This document shows, in pieces, positions 1 through 12,356 of a stretch of DNA of 64,000 bases (within the stretch, counting starts at the first letter, position 1; each line of letters starts with the position of its first letter). Below the pieces are notes generated by a model. That model saw only the letters and a list, made by a program, of their open reading frames with translations, had not been told where the DNA came from and did no database searches. The stretch is taken from the NCBI RefSeq assembly GCF_000003195.3, contig NC_012876.2, forward strand, positions 5,023,306 through 5,087,305, in the 5' to 3' direction. The translations under genes were made by a program, and so were the position numbers. The DNA is from Sorghum bicolor (Eukaryota > Streptophyta > Magnoliopsida > Poales > Poaceae).

Positions 1-890
1 ATGATGAGTTGATGACATGACTCAAAAGACCAACAGTTTTCTAGAGGCGCCCCAGCACAGCAGCCAGCAGCAATTCGAAGCCGATGAGAAGTGTCCAAGA
101 ACAGTGGTGACAGGGACATGGCGTGGACACTTGATTTCGTTTTCAGCTGAACTGTATGTACATGCTTCCAAAGGGAATTGGGAGAAAGTTTGCACACTGT
201 TGGTATGTAGCGGCAGCCCACGGGTACTTCGAAATCGCTAGACAACGAGCTGCTTTGGGCGGTGGGCCGGCGCCTCGCCTCGCGTCAGCTATCCTATCCA
301 TGGTCGTGTTCGTGTGGCGACACCGACGGTGGAGGCATCGAGCGTGTCAAAGAGCTCTCTGATTTTTTTTTAATTTAATGGATGGTGGGGATAATTGATA
401 GAATGATATGCCCTGGCCTGCAATTCGGAATTTGGGGCTGCCTGAAATTGGCACTGTGATGGTGCAACGTAAATCTGCGTGGAAAAAGCTATCCAAAGTA
501 TTGATATCTGCTCCCTCGCCCTCAAGAAAAAAAGGCGTAATTTTAAAATATTGATAGGTCAATTCACCAGGTTTAACTAAATTTCTGTAAAGATATATCA
601 TACTGAAAAAATATTATAAGATTTATGTTTGATTGCACATATTTGAATTCGTACAAGTTGATGGTATTTATAATAAACTTAAGTAAACATAAGATAATTT
701 AACTTTAACCAGATCTAAAATTGTATTATTATATAGGACAGAAAGCAAGAGATTAGAGACATGCGACAATCAGTTAATTATTATTAGTATATGTTTGTTT
801 GGTTTATTATCAAGTGATTTATTACTGTAACTCCTGGTTAATAAACTCATTGCGGCTTAAGAGGAGGATTAAAAAAAACGGACGCCACGT
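1..890. other. Intergenic DNA upstream of the tetraspanin gene
   Basis: No gene could be supported here. The first 350 bases are of mixed composition and 560-800 is AT-rich. Open frames are short (84 codons or fewer), match no family I recognise and lack splice or start context. Part of this stretch should be the promoter of the gene starting at 1232, but I see no convincing TATA box close to the GC-rich leader that begins near 890. Confidence 0.5.
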
Positions 891-1231
891 AGTCACCCAC
901 TCCCAACGCAGTTCCATCTTCTCCTCCGACCGCCCAAGAAAAGAACCCGACGAGTGAGTTCCCCCAATCCGCCGAAACCTCCCAACATCCCAACGGAGCC
1001 CAGTGCCCAGCCTGCCTCGGCGCGATCCCGCCGCGCTGCTCGAGGTCTCCTTCCCTGACCTGAACCAGTCCAGAACGCCGACTTCGGCGGACGGGATCGT
1101 CCAGAGCCGCCGAATCCGCCGCCGTCGTTGATGCACCGGGGCCGGGTCATCGAGATTCCGGCGTGAGGCGGCGAGGCTACCGACTGTCCCTTGCGCGCGT
1201 AGGGCATCGGAGGAGCGCCCCGCCGCGGCCC

Positions 1232-4150
1232 ATGGCGTGCCGGGGCTTCTTCGAGTGCGTCCTCAAGCTGCTCAACCTCGTCGTCATGGCGGTCGGGCTC
1301 GCTATGGTGGGCTACGGCGCCTACCTGCTCGTGATGTGGCTGCAGGTCGCGCCGCCGCTCCCGCCGCCCGCGCCGTCGCCGGCGCCCAGCGGCGGCGACC
1401 TCGTGCGGCTCGGGAGGCCGCTGCTGCTCCTTGTCGATGCGTCCCTGTCGGACTCGGATGGGACCGCGGAGAGGCTCTCCAGTGCCTGGTGCGTGCGTGA
1501 CGACTGATGTCCTCTGTTACCTCTTTCATGTGTTTATTTAGGAGACGCAGCGGACACTACCACCAGTGTGTCGTTAGATCATTAGATGTTTATTAAGAAC
1601 ACTCGGCATGTTATGTATAGACGAATGTGGATCTTGCAACTTAATAATAATGACTCAATTGCATGTAGTCGTGGCAAGAATCTTACAAAATCGTACGGAT
1701 ACTGTATAGCCCAAGTACAGATCTTCCTTTCCTTTTCGGCATTTTCTGGTGGTATCCTTAGCTACTTTACTATATTGGGAATTTCTGTCATCATGGATAT
1801 TTCCCCCAATTTGTACTCTTTTATAACTGTCTGAAATTGATATCCCTTAAAAAAATTACCTGAAATTTATATACTGTATTCTTTTAACTTCTGGAAATGA
1901 TATATATTTTTTTAAAAAAGAATTGATATACATTACAATCTTTATTTTTTCTTCTCATAAGAAATCTTATAATAGGATTAATCCAGAAAGGGTGATGATT
2001 TTCGTACTAGTACTATATGATCTCAGCATTACAATTGAAGCACTGTATAATTGCAGTAATCATGTATGAAGTTGCACTGTTGTTAGTATGTTTTGCTTTG
2101 TGTATCATCTTTTAAATCTCTTTTTTTTTCATACTTCTTTTAAAATGTTCTGCAGGTTTATTTTTGCTTTCATTGGTGTCGGTGCTATACTCTTCATCAC
2201 ATCGATCTTTGGTTGTGCTGGAGCTAGAAATGGATGCTGCCTGTCTATTGTATCCTTTCTAATTCTAGACTCATTTATGAACCTAATATCATGTGATGTG
2301 CTCATATCCAATTTGGTTTCTGTTACTGTCTTGTCAATTTGTGAAGTAATTATGCTCAGTGGAGCAAGGAATCAGCCATAATGACCATTAATATGAATTC
2401 ATATCCTCAGAGAACATTGAAATGTGGGAACATCCTTGTTCTATTTTTGACTGACATGACATGCAAAATGCAGCTAATGTTCAAAGGCTTGATTAATAAT
2501 TAACTACAAAAAGGTTTCATGTGTACTTTGTAATGCTTTGCTGTTCCCTACTTGCTGATTTTGGTATAAGTCTCCCATTAGGCCATTAGCATCAACTTAT
2601 TTTCTGTGGTTGCATACCATGCTTTCCTTGACATCTGGAATAGTACTCATTCCTCATTATTTTGTTCATACTGGTCGAGCTTGGTGCAGGAGGCTTCATT
2701 TTCTTCAACCATAGTTGGAAAGAGGTGAGTATACTGTAGATCCTGTCTCTAGTCTCTTATGCATGATGTTTTTTCTTCTTATTGAATTTAATTTCGCATT
2801 GCAGGTCATCCCAGTTGACAAAACTGGAAACTTTGACATGATGTACAGCTTTTTGAAAGAGAATTGGAGAATTGCAAAATGGGTTGCACTTGGAGCTGTT
2901 GTATTTGAGGTAAAAAAAGAAATAGCAAAGCCCTTGGAATGTTGGATGTAATTTGATACAAGCGTAAAGGAGATCAAGCAATTTTGCTTATGTATTAACT
3001 ATTAAGTTTGTTTTACATACAAACATACTAGAAGTATGCTCTAAATTTGTTATCAAACTGTAGTGGCAGCCATCCAAATAAGGGAATGTTAGCAGTATGC
3101 TAATTATGAACCGAAGCAGTTGTGAGAAAAATGGTTGGGAATTTACACCTCAGTACCTTGTTATTTTATCTAAGTTTAGAGCTTTTTCGGGTAAATCAAT
3201 TTTACGAAGTTTATCAAAATATAACCTGGCGGCATGTTTATTATGAGTTAACAGGATGCTCCCTATAAATATTTCATATCCTCTTACGCTGCTTCTCTTA
3301 TTCCATTCCTGCTTGCTTCACTTAATGTGTTTTTGTTGTAGGTTACTAGGTTAGATTTGTCAGGGTAAAATAAAGTAAATTTCCCAACTCTGCACATAGA
3401 TTTTTGAGAATGTCTCTTTGGGGTTATTTTTATGATTTTTCATCACTAGGCTTGTACAATGGGAGAGTTTTTTTTGGGTCACTGTCACGCCTCAAGCATA
3501 TATTAGGTAGTAGTAATGTTAGACAAGTGGAATTGACCTGATTAGAACATATTTAGAAAGAGTTGAGCTTTCTGGTGAAACTGAAAGAAATTTGCATACA
3601 TTTGAGCTTCTGTGGAAAAAATAATACCTGTTATGAAAAGATTTCTAACCTTAGCTTGCACGTATAGTGTCAGTTAAATTCATTTTTGCTTCGTAGAACT
3701 GAAATATCATCAGAGCTTGCAATGTTTCACCAGCTAGAAGTAATAGCAGCGAACTGTTTCTTGTTCTTTATGCAGGCATTGTTGTTCACTGTGGCTATCA
3801 TAGTACAGTCGGGGAATCAAGCTGATTATGACAGTGACGATGAGTACATCGGCGCAAGGTCTGGAATACGGCAGCCGTTGGTGAATCAGCAAGCTGCTGC
3901 CACTGATCCTAGGGTGCCCAATCTCGACTACCGCCCAATCCGGAATGACGCATGGAGCCAAAGAATGAGAGAAAAGGTACGATGCCCTCTCGAGCACATG
4001 TAATTTTTATGCGGGTGCCTCATTTATTTCTTTTGCTTACATGAACATCTTCTGTTGTGGCAGTACGGGGTGGACAGCTTTGATCCGAACAGGTTTCAAC
4101 AGGCCACGATATCTCCAGGAGAACAAAGAAACCGATGCACCATTCTCTGA
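1232..4150 (+). CDS. TOM2A: Tetraspanin of the TOM2A (tobamovirus multiplication 2A) type, six exons
   Basis: Exons read from GT-AG junctions with conserved frame: 1232-1488, 2156-2249, 2644-2724, 2805-2909, 3776-3976 and 4064-4150, giving 274 aa. The start MACRGFFECVLKLLN and the four hydrophobic segments (about residues 13-37, 86-105, 118-138 and 167-190) are typical of plant tetraspanins. The soluble segment TGNFDMMYSFLKENW and the acidic tail motif YDSDDEYI match the TOM2A subgroup. The family consists of integral membrane proteins of tonoplast or plasma membrane that scaffold other proteins; the Arabidopsis member is a host factor for tobamovirus replication. The protein ends CTIL, a CaaX-like prenylation signal. 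The first loop carries a proline/alanine-rich stretch (residues 40-54). The ATG at 1163 is in another frame and was rejected; the 1232 ATG gives the family N-terminus. A GC-rich leader lies at about 890-1231. The exact orthologue is inferred from remembered family sequence, not from a search. Confidence 0.88.
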
Positions 4151-4632
4151 AGCTTGATTGACAGCAACCAGTAGTGGTTCCAAGTTTTATATACATCCAA
4201 CCGTACAATTACATCGAGTTGCAGAGAATATGTGCCTGATTGTGTAGCATATGCCTGTATCTGTTTTTTGGTTTATATAGTCCAAACTCAGCACACCAAT
4301 GCACAGGTGCAGGTGCCACAATCCTTTTAAGTTTTTCTAATAAGTACTGAACCTAGTTTGTGTTTTAGTCTAATGTTCCAATGTGCATAAAACTTTTCCT
4401 GTTTAAGTGATGGTCACTACATTCACGAATTTGCGAATCAGACATGTTTGTTACGCAAAACTTTATCAGAGATGTCTATGAAGCTGTTGAGCTTTCTTGT
4501 CGTGCATAATTGTGACACAGCATATACGGATTGAAAAAGGCATCTGTTCCTCTGTCCCAAAAGAAGTGATGTGTTCCCCCTGTCAAATATCCACAAAAAC
4601 TACTAGTCATCTTACAGATAAAGATCGGCTAT

Positions 4633-4870
4633 GACCTTGTTTAGTTGAGGAGGTGAAAAAATTTTAGATACTGTAACACTTTTGTTTTTATTTGGTAATT
4701 ATTGTCTAATCATGGACTAATTAGGTTTAAAAGATTCGTTTTGTAAATTACAGGCAAACTATACAATTAGTTATTTTTTATCTATATTTAATGTTTTATA
4801 CATATGCCGCAAGATTCGATGTGATGAGGAATTTTAAAAGTTTTTAGGTTTCGGGGTGAATAAACAAGCC
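4633..4870. mobile_element. MITE with (G)GCCTTGTTTAGTT-type ends, degenerate copy
   Basis: The left end GACCTTGTTTAGTTG and the right end AATAAACAAGCC are imperfect inverted repeats. The interior has the hallmarks shared by all copies in this window: a pyrimidine-rich start, ACTAATTAGG, AAAAGATTCG, and AAGATTCGATGTGATG near the right end. It has no coding capacity. It lies just downstream of the tetraspanin gene. Compared with the other copies it is old: both ends carry substitutions and the flanking triplets do not match exactly. Confidence 0.75.
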
Positions 4871-5830
4871 ATACGACCTATTAGCGTCCTGATCAGCACT
4901 CCATACTGTCTGCTGTCCAAAAGCTGGAAAGTGGTGTTGATACTGCGCTGCAAAGATTAGTACATTAGGAAATCAAGGGGTTGTGCTGTCTGCTCCTCAA
5001 CTGCAGCTACTGTGCTGCTGACTCGACCGAACACCACCTATGGCTATGCCTTTTATCATATTGTGTGTGCTGCCTTCTGAACTATTGCACCATTTTTTTC
5101 TGAATTGTGACAATCCGGGCAGGTATTGCACTATTTTCTCTGAAATTTTGACAATCCGTACATAGCAATAACTGAATCACTGATCCTACACTGATAGTCA
5201 TTGTCCCTCGACCTCTGCAGTGCCTACCGAGCTGAAACAAGCACATGGCATCGTTGCCTGCTGCTGCTAGTGCTAGGAGAGGGTCAAGCCTGCAATCACA
5301 GTCGGATAAGAATCAGAGAGAGGGTAGGGTGTCCAGCCCAGAAGTCCATCAGTCAAGTCAATCAGGCATTCAGGCCTGTGCCACGGCAAGCAACAAATGC
5401 TTCTGTTCCTGACCATCTGGTGCGATGCACCCTCTGATCTCAACACTTTGATGGATGCCATGTTGACAACGGTGTCGATGTTCCCAGGGGCTAGGGTCAG
5501 TTTATTGGGCTACTATGCATAGATTAGTTGTTCCTGACTAAAAAAGTCTCAGCTGATGGCACGAACGGTTTAGATCAATCAGCTCATGCATACTTGCATC
5601 CCTACATGCACTACTAATCAGCTCATGCACCAGTTTCTTCAGTTACACTCAAGAGAGACCATGGTGAATGCATTTTGGAAAAAAAAGGGGGAGGGGGGAC
5701 AAGAAGGTTTGGATCCAAGTACAGTCAGTGAAACATTCAGAAATTCAGAAACAGAGAAAATACCATAGGTTTATATATGTCTCATTTGATTTTACGGACA
5801 AGTCGACGAGGTTGAGCCCTAGTTATTTCC
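4871..5830. other. Intergenic between two gene 3' ends
   Basis: This is the space between the convergent tetraspanin (+) and LOL1-type (-) genes. No gene is supported. An AATAAA on the minus strand (plus-strand TTTATT at about 5838-5843) is a plausible polyadenylation signal for the LOL1-type gene. Short open frames around 5200-5460 and 5586-5768 resemble nothing known. Confidence 0.45.
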
Positions 5831-6019
5831 AAAACTCTCATTTATTCTGCGGGTTCGCCAGATTCATCGAAGGAACGCAGAAGTGGATGGGGGAGAATGG
5901 AGATGAGGAGAGAAAAAAAAAAGAATTGCTTCAGGGAAGAACTCTATGCATGTGCACTCAAAGCATCCTTTCAGAAGCTGCCTTCATAGGTGATCTCAGT
6001 ATTTTCAGGGACACTATCA

Positions 6020-7776
6020 TCAGCTGCTGGGCTTCTGCTCTGCACCAGGTGAGGCCTGACGAGAGTGAAAATTGGTGGTTAATTTTAATTCACATAAAGA
6101 ATAACAGTGAAATGATGTTGGTCTTCTACAACATTATTGTTAAGTGCAGTTTGATGGATGAATACTTACCCCAACTGATGTCACAAAATTGCAGACTGCG
6201 CATTTCACAGACCTAGCTCCATACTGGTACATGAGCAGCATACGGCAGTTCCCGCAGTTTACATGCGCAACTTGATTTGCTGCGATGGGAAACAAGAAAA
6301 CCATTCGTCACTGGAAATGTTAAGAATGAGTTGAGCACTTATTTTCTGAACTCTGAACAATTATAGAATTTCTGAACGTGATGTGTACTTGATGAATGGG
6401 ACTAAAATCTTTGTGAACTTTCAGTAAATGCTTGGCAGACTAAAGTAGTTCTATCTATGAGATATTCGTTCAACTCCAGTGATTCTAGGATATCCCTGTC
6501 ATCCTTTTCATCTTTCTGGATAATAACCAATTTCAGTGACTATGACTTCAAGATAGACCAAGTCTATGATGTTAAAATTCTATTGGCAGGTTGCTAGAGT
6601 TTTCCAAACCGCACAATATATAGAAGTAGGATTTTTTTCAGGAATCAAAGCCACAGAATATACTTCTTCCAACTGAGAGGAAAAATGATATTGAAGCTTC
6701 ATAGGTCTAATACCTTCCATAGCCAGGTTAACGGTGTGGCAGCAAGAACATTGTACACTAGTCGCACCACGTATGTACATCAGGAGAGTGTGGCATCCTC
6801 CACAAACTAACTGTGCCATCTCAGTTCCTGCAGAAAATTCACATTTCAGGCCAACAACCAGTACTGATACTGCACCAGAATTGCAACGCTTCAAACTTCA
6901 GAGGGCAAACAAACTTGTCCCCTTTGATCTCCCTGAACTATCATGAAACCTACAACTAGATCTCTGTAGTGGATAAAAAGCTCTCATCTCCTATGTTTAT
7001 ATATAGTTTGCAAGGTGCAAAACTTTATAGATACAGCAAATGCTACTTCTTAGCCTGTTAAAAAGAACAGAAAGAACGAAATGGACAGTACTCTAGTTCT
7101 GCACGCACAAATGTGGCTTAATGTTCAGATGACGTGTTACTTACTCGCAAATTCTACAAACCACAATGAAAGTAATTCATGTGCGTACCTGGAGCCGGCA
7201 CGGCAGTGACGGTGCTGCAAACGGCACAGCAGACAGACGTCGCACCAGCTGGATACATGAGGAGATTCCGGCACCCGGTGCAGACAAGCTGGCTTTGGGC
7301 CCCTGAAAATTGCAGGACGGACAAATGACACTTCGTGTATGAATTTTCAGCTACACAATAATCGAACCTCTGTTTCAAAAAGGCCCCTTTCATGCATTAC
7401 AACATCAAAGTCAGCAGATAAAACTCCACAGTCCAATCCCACAGTTTTTGGGCAATTTGTTACATAAAAACATAAAAGTTTCACCAAGCAGACGGAACTG
7501 CTGCAAGTTCTGAACCAGAAACTGCTGGTTCTAACCAAAATTAAGCAGCATATGAACTGTATCAGTAACACGACTTGATAAAAGAAACAACTTTTTTATA
7601 TAGTTTTCATACAGCTCAACATTTCTTGGCACCTAGCATCACTCCTTAAAGTCGTTATACAAGCCAAAATTACCCTGTGCGCATATGAGGTGGTAATTGG
7701 GGGGCAAAAAAGATTTACCATTAGGCGGCGTGAATGGCACCGGAGGAGTCGGATACGGGGCAAGGGGAACCGGCAT
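6020..7776 (-). CDS. LOL1: LSD1-type zinc-finger protein (LOL1 type), five coding exons
   Basis: Coding exons on the minus strand are 7776-7719, 7302-7189, 6827-6714, 6279-6170 and 6055-6020, all with GT-AG junctions in frame, giving 143 aa. The N-terminus [12 protein letters not shown] is followed by three LSD1 zinc fingers of the C-x2-C-x14-C-x2-C type: C27/C30/C45/C48, C66/C69/C84/C87 and C104/C107/C122/C125. Each contains the LLMY core and G-A-(T/R)-S-V. A short polar tail ends in KPSS. Plant LSD1/LOL proteins act in the nucleus and cytoplasm as regulators of programmed cell death and defence, and bind DNA or partner proteins through these fingers. Length and order agree with the Arabidopsis LOL1 subgroup; rice numbers its members differently. 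The start lies in the context GCACGGCAATGCC, and the coding exon probably begins after an acceptor at 7868-7870. Introns occupy most of the span. Confidence 0.88.
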
Positions 7777-8521
7777 TGCCGTGCCGGCTGCCTTATGCGA
7801 TGACGCTGCTCGGGAAGACCTCGCAGATTCCGGCGGCGTTCAGGCGGCAGAAACCAGCTGCTTTGCCCTGCATGAAACCCTGGAGAAAACAGAGCGAGAG
7901 AGGCTTCAGTTGCATTGAAATCCACAAATCTTGGAGAGATTGCACACAAGAGTGCTTCACTAGCAACAATCGACTTAATAGGATTCCTTGGGAAACAGAA
8001 AAATCGATTCTCTGAATGCACGTCAGAATCAAATCTTTCAGGTTCAGGTTCAGGTTCCAATTCCTCCACAAGTCGAGAGTCTCAGCTCTATCAACAGAAC
8101 GACAGAAAAAGAACTAGTCCATCCCACCAGCTCAGGCAACAAGCTGTTTTCAAGGACCAAACCAACTTTCAAGAAATTTCACTAGTTTGAAGAGATTGAT
8201 TAAACCTACTGGTAAGGATTTTTCATGAACAACCATATTCATGGAAACTGTTTGCCATTGTTGGTCTGATGCAATATGAGTAGACTGAGCTCAGGATAAG
8301 GCAGGGGTTTAAACAAAACTCACAGCTAATCCAGTGGCCCAAAAGAACAAATAAATGCTTGCCATCTCACAGATAAAACAGGCAAAGAATCACCCACATG
8401 ACCATATCAAGGCCAATAATAATAGAAAAAAGAAATCCCAAGATGTAGTTCCCAGCCAATCATCGAAGAAGAAGGGCAAGAGGGGGAAATAAAAAACAAA
8501 GAACAAGAGGGGAATCAGCAC

Positions 8522-8652
8522 CTAATAGTAATGCTTATGGCTACTTCATGCATAAGAGCAGTTCTTGGGTTACCGCATCTCTCTCTTCTCTCTCTGTCTT
8601 CCTCTCCTGTCTCCCTCTCTCTATGTGATATCGAGAGGTTGACAAATTTATA
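8522..8652 (-). promoter_or_regulatory. TATA box and GA-rich 5' leader of the LOL1-type gene
   Basis: On the minus strand TATAAAT lies at 8652-8646. About 25-70 bases downstream the leader is GA-rich (plus strand CTCTCT tracts at 8577-8622). A donor AG/GTGCTG at 8522/8521 can splice to the acceptor CAG at 7868-7870, just ahead of the coding exon. This would make a 5'UTR intron of about 650 bases. The spacing is what a TATA-driven plant promoter would have; the transcript itself is inferred. Confidence 0.55.
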
Positions 8653-8940
8653 GGGAAGAAAAGAAGACAGAGTATATGATGGGTGGCCAAAAAGGTATGT
8701 AAAGCTTCTCTCGGCTTATTGGAACTTCTTTTTTCTTTGTACCCAAATAAAATTGCGTCTGGATTTTTTTTCCGAGTTTTTTTTAATGTTATTCCATATG
8801 TAATGTAAAATTCTTCAAAAATACTCAACATGGTGTATATTTATAAAAAAGTGGAACTTAAAATCTTGGTAATCTCCAATTCATTGCTTCATCATAGTGA
8901 AAACCACATAGAGATACCAAAATGCACAGAAAAGAATATT

Positions 8941-9091
8941 TGCATTTTTATGTTCACACCAAATAAGGAGTTGGAAGATTAAGTAACCAATCAATGCGTA
9001 CACGGAGCTCCTCCTTTATTTCTCAAAAGTTCTAATAAAATTCCAGTAGGGGCTGAGCCCCTCCTGTTTCCCTCAAAAAAAAAAACAGTAG
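8941..9091 (+). mobile_element. Possible LINE 3' tail
   Basis: The segment ends GGGGCTGAGCCCCTCC, then CTGTTTCCCTC, then a run of about eleven A. Short hairpin plus poly-A tails of this style occur at 3' ends of grass LINE insertions. No coding part is attached, so this is at best a short remnant. Confidence 0.3.
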
Positions 9092-10471
9092 TGTTCTGCC
9101 CTAGACAATACAATGAGTCATCAAATTTGATTTCTCAGTATCCTAGTCACCGGTGATGCAATGGTTTTCACAAAACTGCTGGTACTAGATGGCGAAGCAC
9201 TTAAGCATAGTTCAACTAATTTGAGTGTGACATCAAATCAGTTGATCCCATGTTCCAGCCCACAGTTTCATTATAATTATGACTAGGCAAAGAGAAAAAT
9301 GATATGCAATTAGAAAAAAAATGTCAATACTTCAAGCAACGATTGATAGAACAGCTTGGTCATGATATTCTTTTATTAGAAAAAATAAATCATCACTGGT
9401 CCAAAACTACATACCTCTTTCAGAACAAAGTCATTACAAGGTTAATAACCAGAGAAGATCGAGTTATTTATGAACATGTAAATAAACATAGCAAGAAGGT
9501 AATGCTTCAGACAGAGGACCAGGTTGGTCATCAAAAATGAAAACCAAACAAATTCGCCTGTCATTTTCCTTGTGTGGTCTACCCTTGCAGTGAGTGAGTG
9601 AGATGCGATGAGATGAAAGATGCCAACGCTCGCCATAGTACTTCACGTTTGAGACCTAGGTAGTGGCTGTGGAGATGCCACGTGCGCACCAGACAAGTCA
9701 CGAGGCTCGTACACAAAACTCTGGGTCTACACACGTTATCACACAGTAAAAGTGGTGTGCTGTGGAGGACACACGAACCACTTTCCTTACCGTCACTTTC
9801 ATGATAGGCTACCCACTTTTCCATAACAATTATTATGCAGTTTTTTTTTTGTGGAAAATAATAATACAATCAATGCAGGACTATACTGTTTTGAGAGTTG
9901 GTCTATTTAAAATTTAAGGAGATGTTTGGTTTGAACCTCCGCATGAGAGCCAGATGTATTTCTCAAGGTGGGAAGTAAGCACGCTTAGGTTTTATTTAGA
10001 TGCACATTTATCTAACTGAACCTCTTTTGTGTTGGAGTGTCTTGAGGTGTAATTTAATTTAAATTCTGCTTTAGTCCACTTCATCACGTATAAATTAAGG
10101 TAGGTACATGTGCATCCAAATAAACCCTTAGGTACAACTGATTTGCTCTGCAATATGTCCTTTATCTTTGGTGATGAACGGAAAACAACTCCAACGAGTT
10201 AGGATTTTGGACTTTGGGTTTACCAAAATGGTTTGCTAGCTTACCGAAATGCCTAAGTAGCAAGCCGGTAGTGACTACTGGTGGTGGTGCACACACAAGG
10301 CAAAAACTTCACTAGATGACGAGATTCACACCAATGCCAAATATAGCAGTGCGAGCTAGAGTAATGCCAGTTGTGCACTGGCAGAGGGTAGAAGAATCAT
10401 GGCCAAAAGTTGGGGTTTTAAACATCCGATTGGACTCATAACATGCCCTACTGTATTTATCATATATATTA
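9092..10471. other. Intergenic, nothing recognised
   Basis: AT-rich sequence with short open frames only. None has recognisable domains or splice structure. Confidence 0.5.
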
Positions 10472-10762
10472 CTCCATCTGTCCTGGAATAGAGTGCATTC
10501 TGGCATTTGAGATATATCCCCAAATATAGTACATTCGAGGAACAAGAAGATAATATTTACTTAAATAAAATTATGGAAGAGGAAATTAATTGAGTGTTTA
10601 CCATATTTTCTACAAGAAAACTTAAATTACACCATTTTATCATACGAATAGGATCAGATTTCAATAAATTAGGAAGTTAAGTGAGGGGTACATGCGTCTA
10701 TTGCCCTTTCTCTTATTTTATCTTAGAATAGCCACAACGCATTGTATTATAGGACGGGGAAG
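10472..10762. mobile_element. Stowaway-like MITE, degenerate
   Basis: The left end CTCCATCTGTCCTGGAATA and right end TATAGGACGGGGAAG form imperfect inverted repeats flanked by TA on both sides, as expected for Tc1/mariner-derived Stowaway elements (consensus CTCCCTCCGT). GTGCATT on the left pairs roughly with AACGCATTGTA on the right. There is no coding content. Confidence 0.6.
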
Positions 10763-10764
10763 TA

Positions 10765-11600
10765 TCTCATAAAATGCGGGAGATCAATTTCATAGTTAAT
10801 ATTAATGTAGTTTTTCTCCACATTGATTCATTTTGATTAAATGATTCTTTAATAATCAATGAACTCGTATGGAGAAAAACAACAAAGTTATGGTTGTGGT
10901 ATTGAAGTGATGTAGCTAGTGTTACAAAGATAAGATCTGGTACAAGATATTATGAACTTTTTCAATGGCTGAGTTTATACATAAACATATGAAAAGAACT
11001 TATAAGTAATGAAGCTTTCCTTATCGAAAAAAATCTTTGCTTAATTCAGTGACTTAGCTACTGTAGATTTTGTATTCCTGAAACTGAAATATTATGTCAG
11101 GTATGACACTCCTTGGTTATATGCAAAGTATGACCGAAAAAAAAAGATCTACTGATCCATTTGCAGGGCCAGACGGGGTGAGTCCTCAGTTTCTCACTAC
11201 TTTTGGAACCATTTGCTGTAGTATAAACTTGAGACAAAGAAGGGTCGAGTGGCTACCAATTTGCACGTCTCCATTGGTAGATCCCCCGTGATCTCTTGGA
11301 CCCCCACATCTGAATTATTGGGATCGATCCTCTGCATTCGCATACATAGCAGCATCTCGCAATCGTGATATCAGAAGCATATCCTTGACGCCATCCTGGA
11401 GAATGGGAAGCAGGAAAAGGAGATGTAACGGCGCAGGCTCTTTTGGAAGCAGGCAACGAGATGTTTTGAATTTCCTCATAAGCTTTCGACATACCGCGAA
11501 CAAATTCGTTCGCTTCTATATAGAAGAGGGACTGCTCTACAGCATTGGCATGGGATTTTTTTTTTTGATATACAAGAGGGACTGCTGTTGTTGACTGCTA
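10765..11600. other. Intergenic, nothing recognised
   Basis: AT-rich DNA with several short frames and no recognisable gene. The segment 10880-11050 is particularly AT-rich. Confidence 0.45.
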
Positions 11601-11966
11601 CTCCCTCCGTCTCACGATACTAGGCGCAACTCAAAAATCACAAAGACCAAGGAGCAAATTAATTAGCGCGTGCTCCTAAAAATTTCTCTTGGGTTCCATC
11701 TCCATTTTAATGCATGCAACGTTTCTTCACGGTGCCGTTAGCCAAAACACCGAGCTACTCCCATGCATGCCTACATGCAGATGCAAATTTGACGGAGCTC
11801 ATCTAACGGATGGGAGTAAAACGAGGAGGTATAGCAATCTGCAGTAAATTGTGCATGCAAAACAGGCTACTGCACTAGCTGTTGCATGCATCGGAAGAGT
11901 CTGGCGCCTTGTATCCTGGGACTCACTGAAAAAGCAGTTGCGCCTAATATCTTGAGACGGAGGGAG
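11601..11966. mobile_element. Stowaway MITE with well-preserved long terminal inverted repeats
   Basis: The left end starts CTCCCTCCGTCTCACGATAC and continues TAGGCGCAACT. The right end is its near-perfect inverted copy: GTTGCGCCTAATATC followed by TTGAGACGGAGGGAG. TA flanks both ends (11599-11600 and 11967-11968), the standard Tc1/mariner target duplication. The element is 366 bp, has about 30-bp inverted repeats and is non-coding. Confidence 0.85.
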
Positions 11967-11968
11967 TA

Positions 11969-12315
11969 TCACTGTTGAAGGTGCCCTTTTCGAAGCCATG
12001 TGAAAGAATGCCATGGTATTGGTAGAACGGTAGAAGTAGGAGACTAGAGAGGAGAGTTTTGTTTGGGAAGGGGCAGTAGAATGAGATGTGTGCCCCAGCT
12101 AACCACCCACTCCCAGAGTGGATAATGGGATAAGGCAGAGAGAGGGCAGAGGGACAAACCCATTGCTGTCTGACCACAGTACCCTTTCTTTGTAGTTGTG
12201 CGTGCCTGAAAATCTTCAGAGGCGCATCGCATGCAGGTGCAGTCACAGGCATGCAAATTGTCAAACGCCCAACAGTGAAGGGCGTGAGGCCTTCGCAGTA
12301 GTGTTAGCGTCTGCG

Positions 12316-12356
<41 letters not shown>

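Noticed and set aside
5668..6216. 182-codon frame on the plus strand
   Set aside because: It overlaps the last exons and intron of the minus-strand LOL1-type gene and has no domain.
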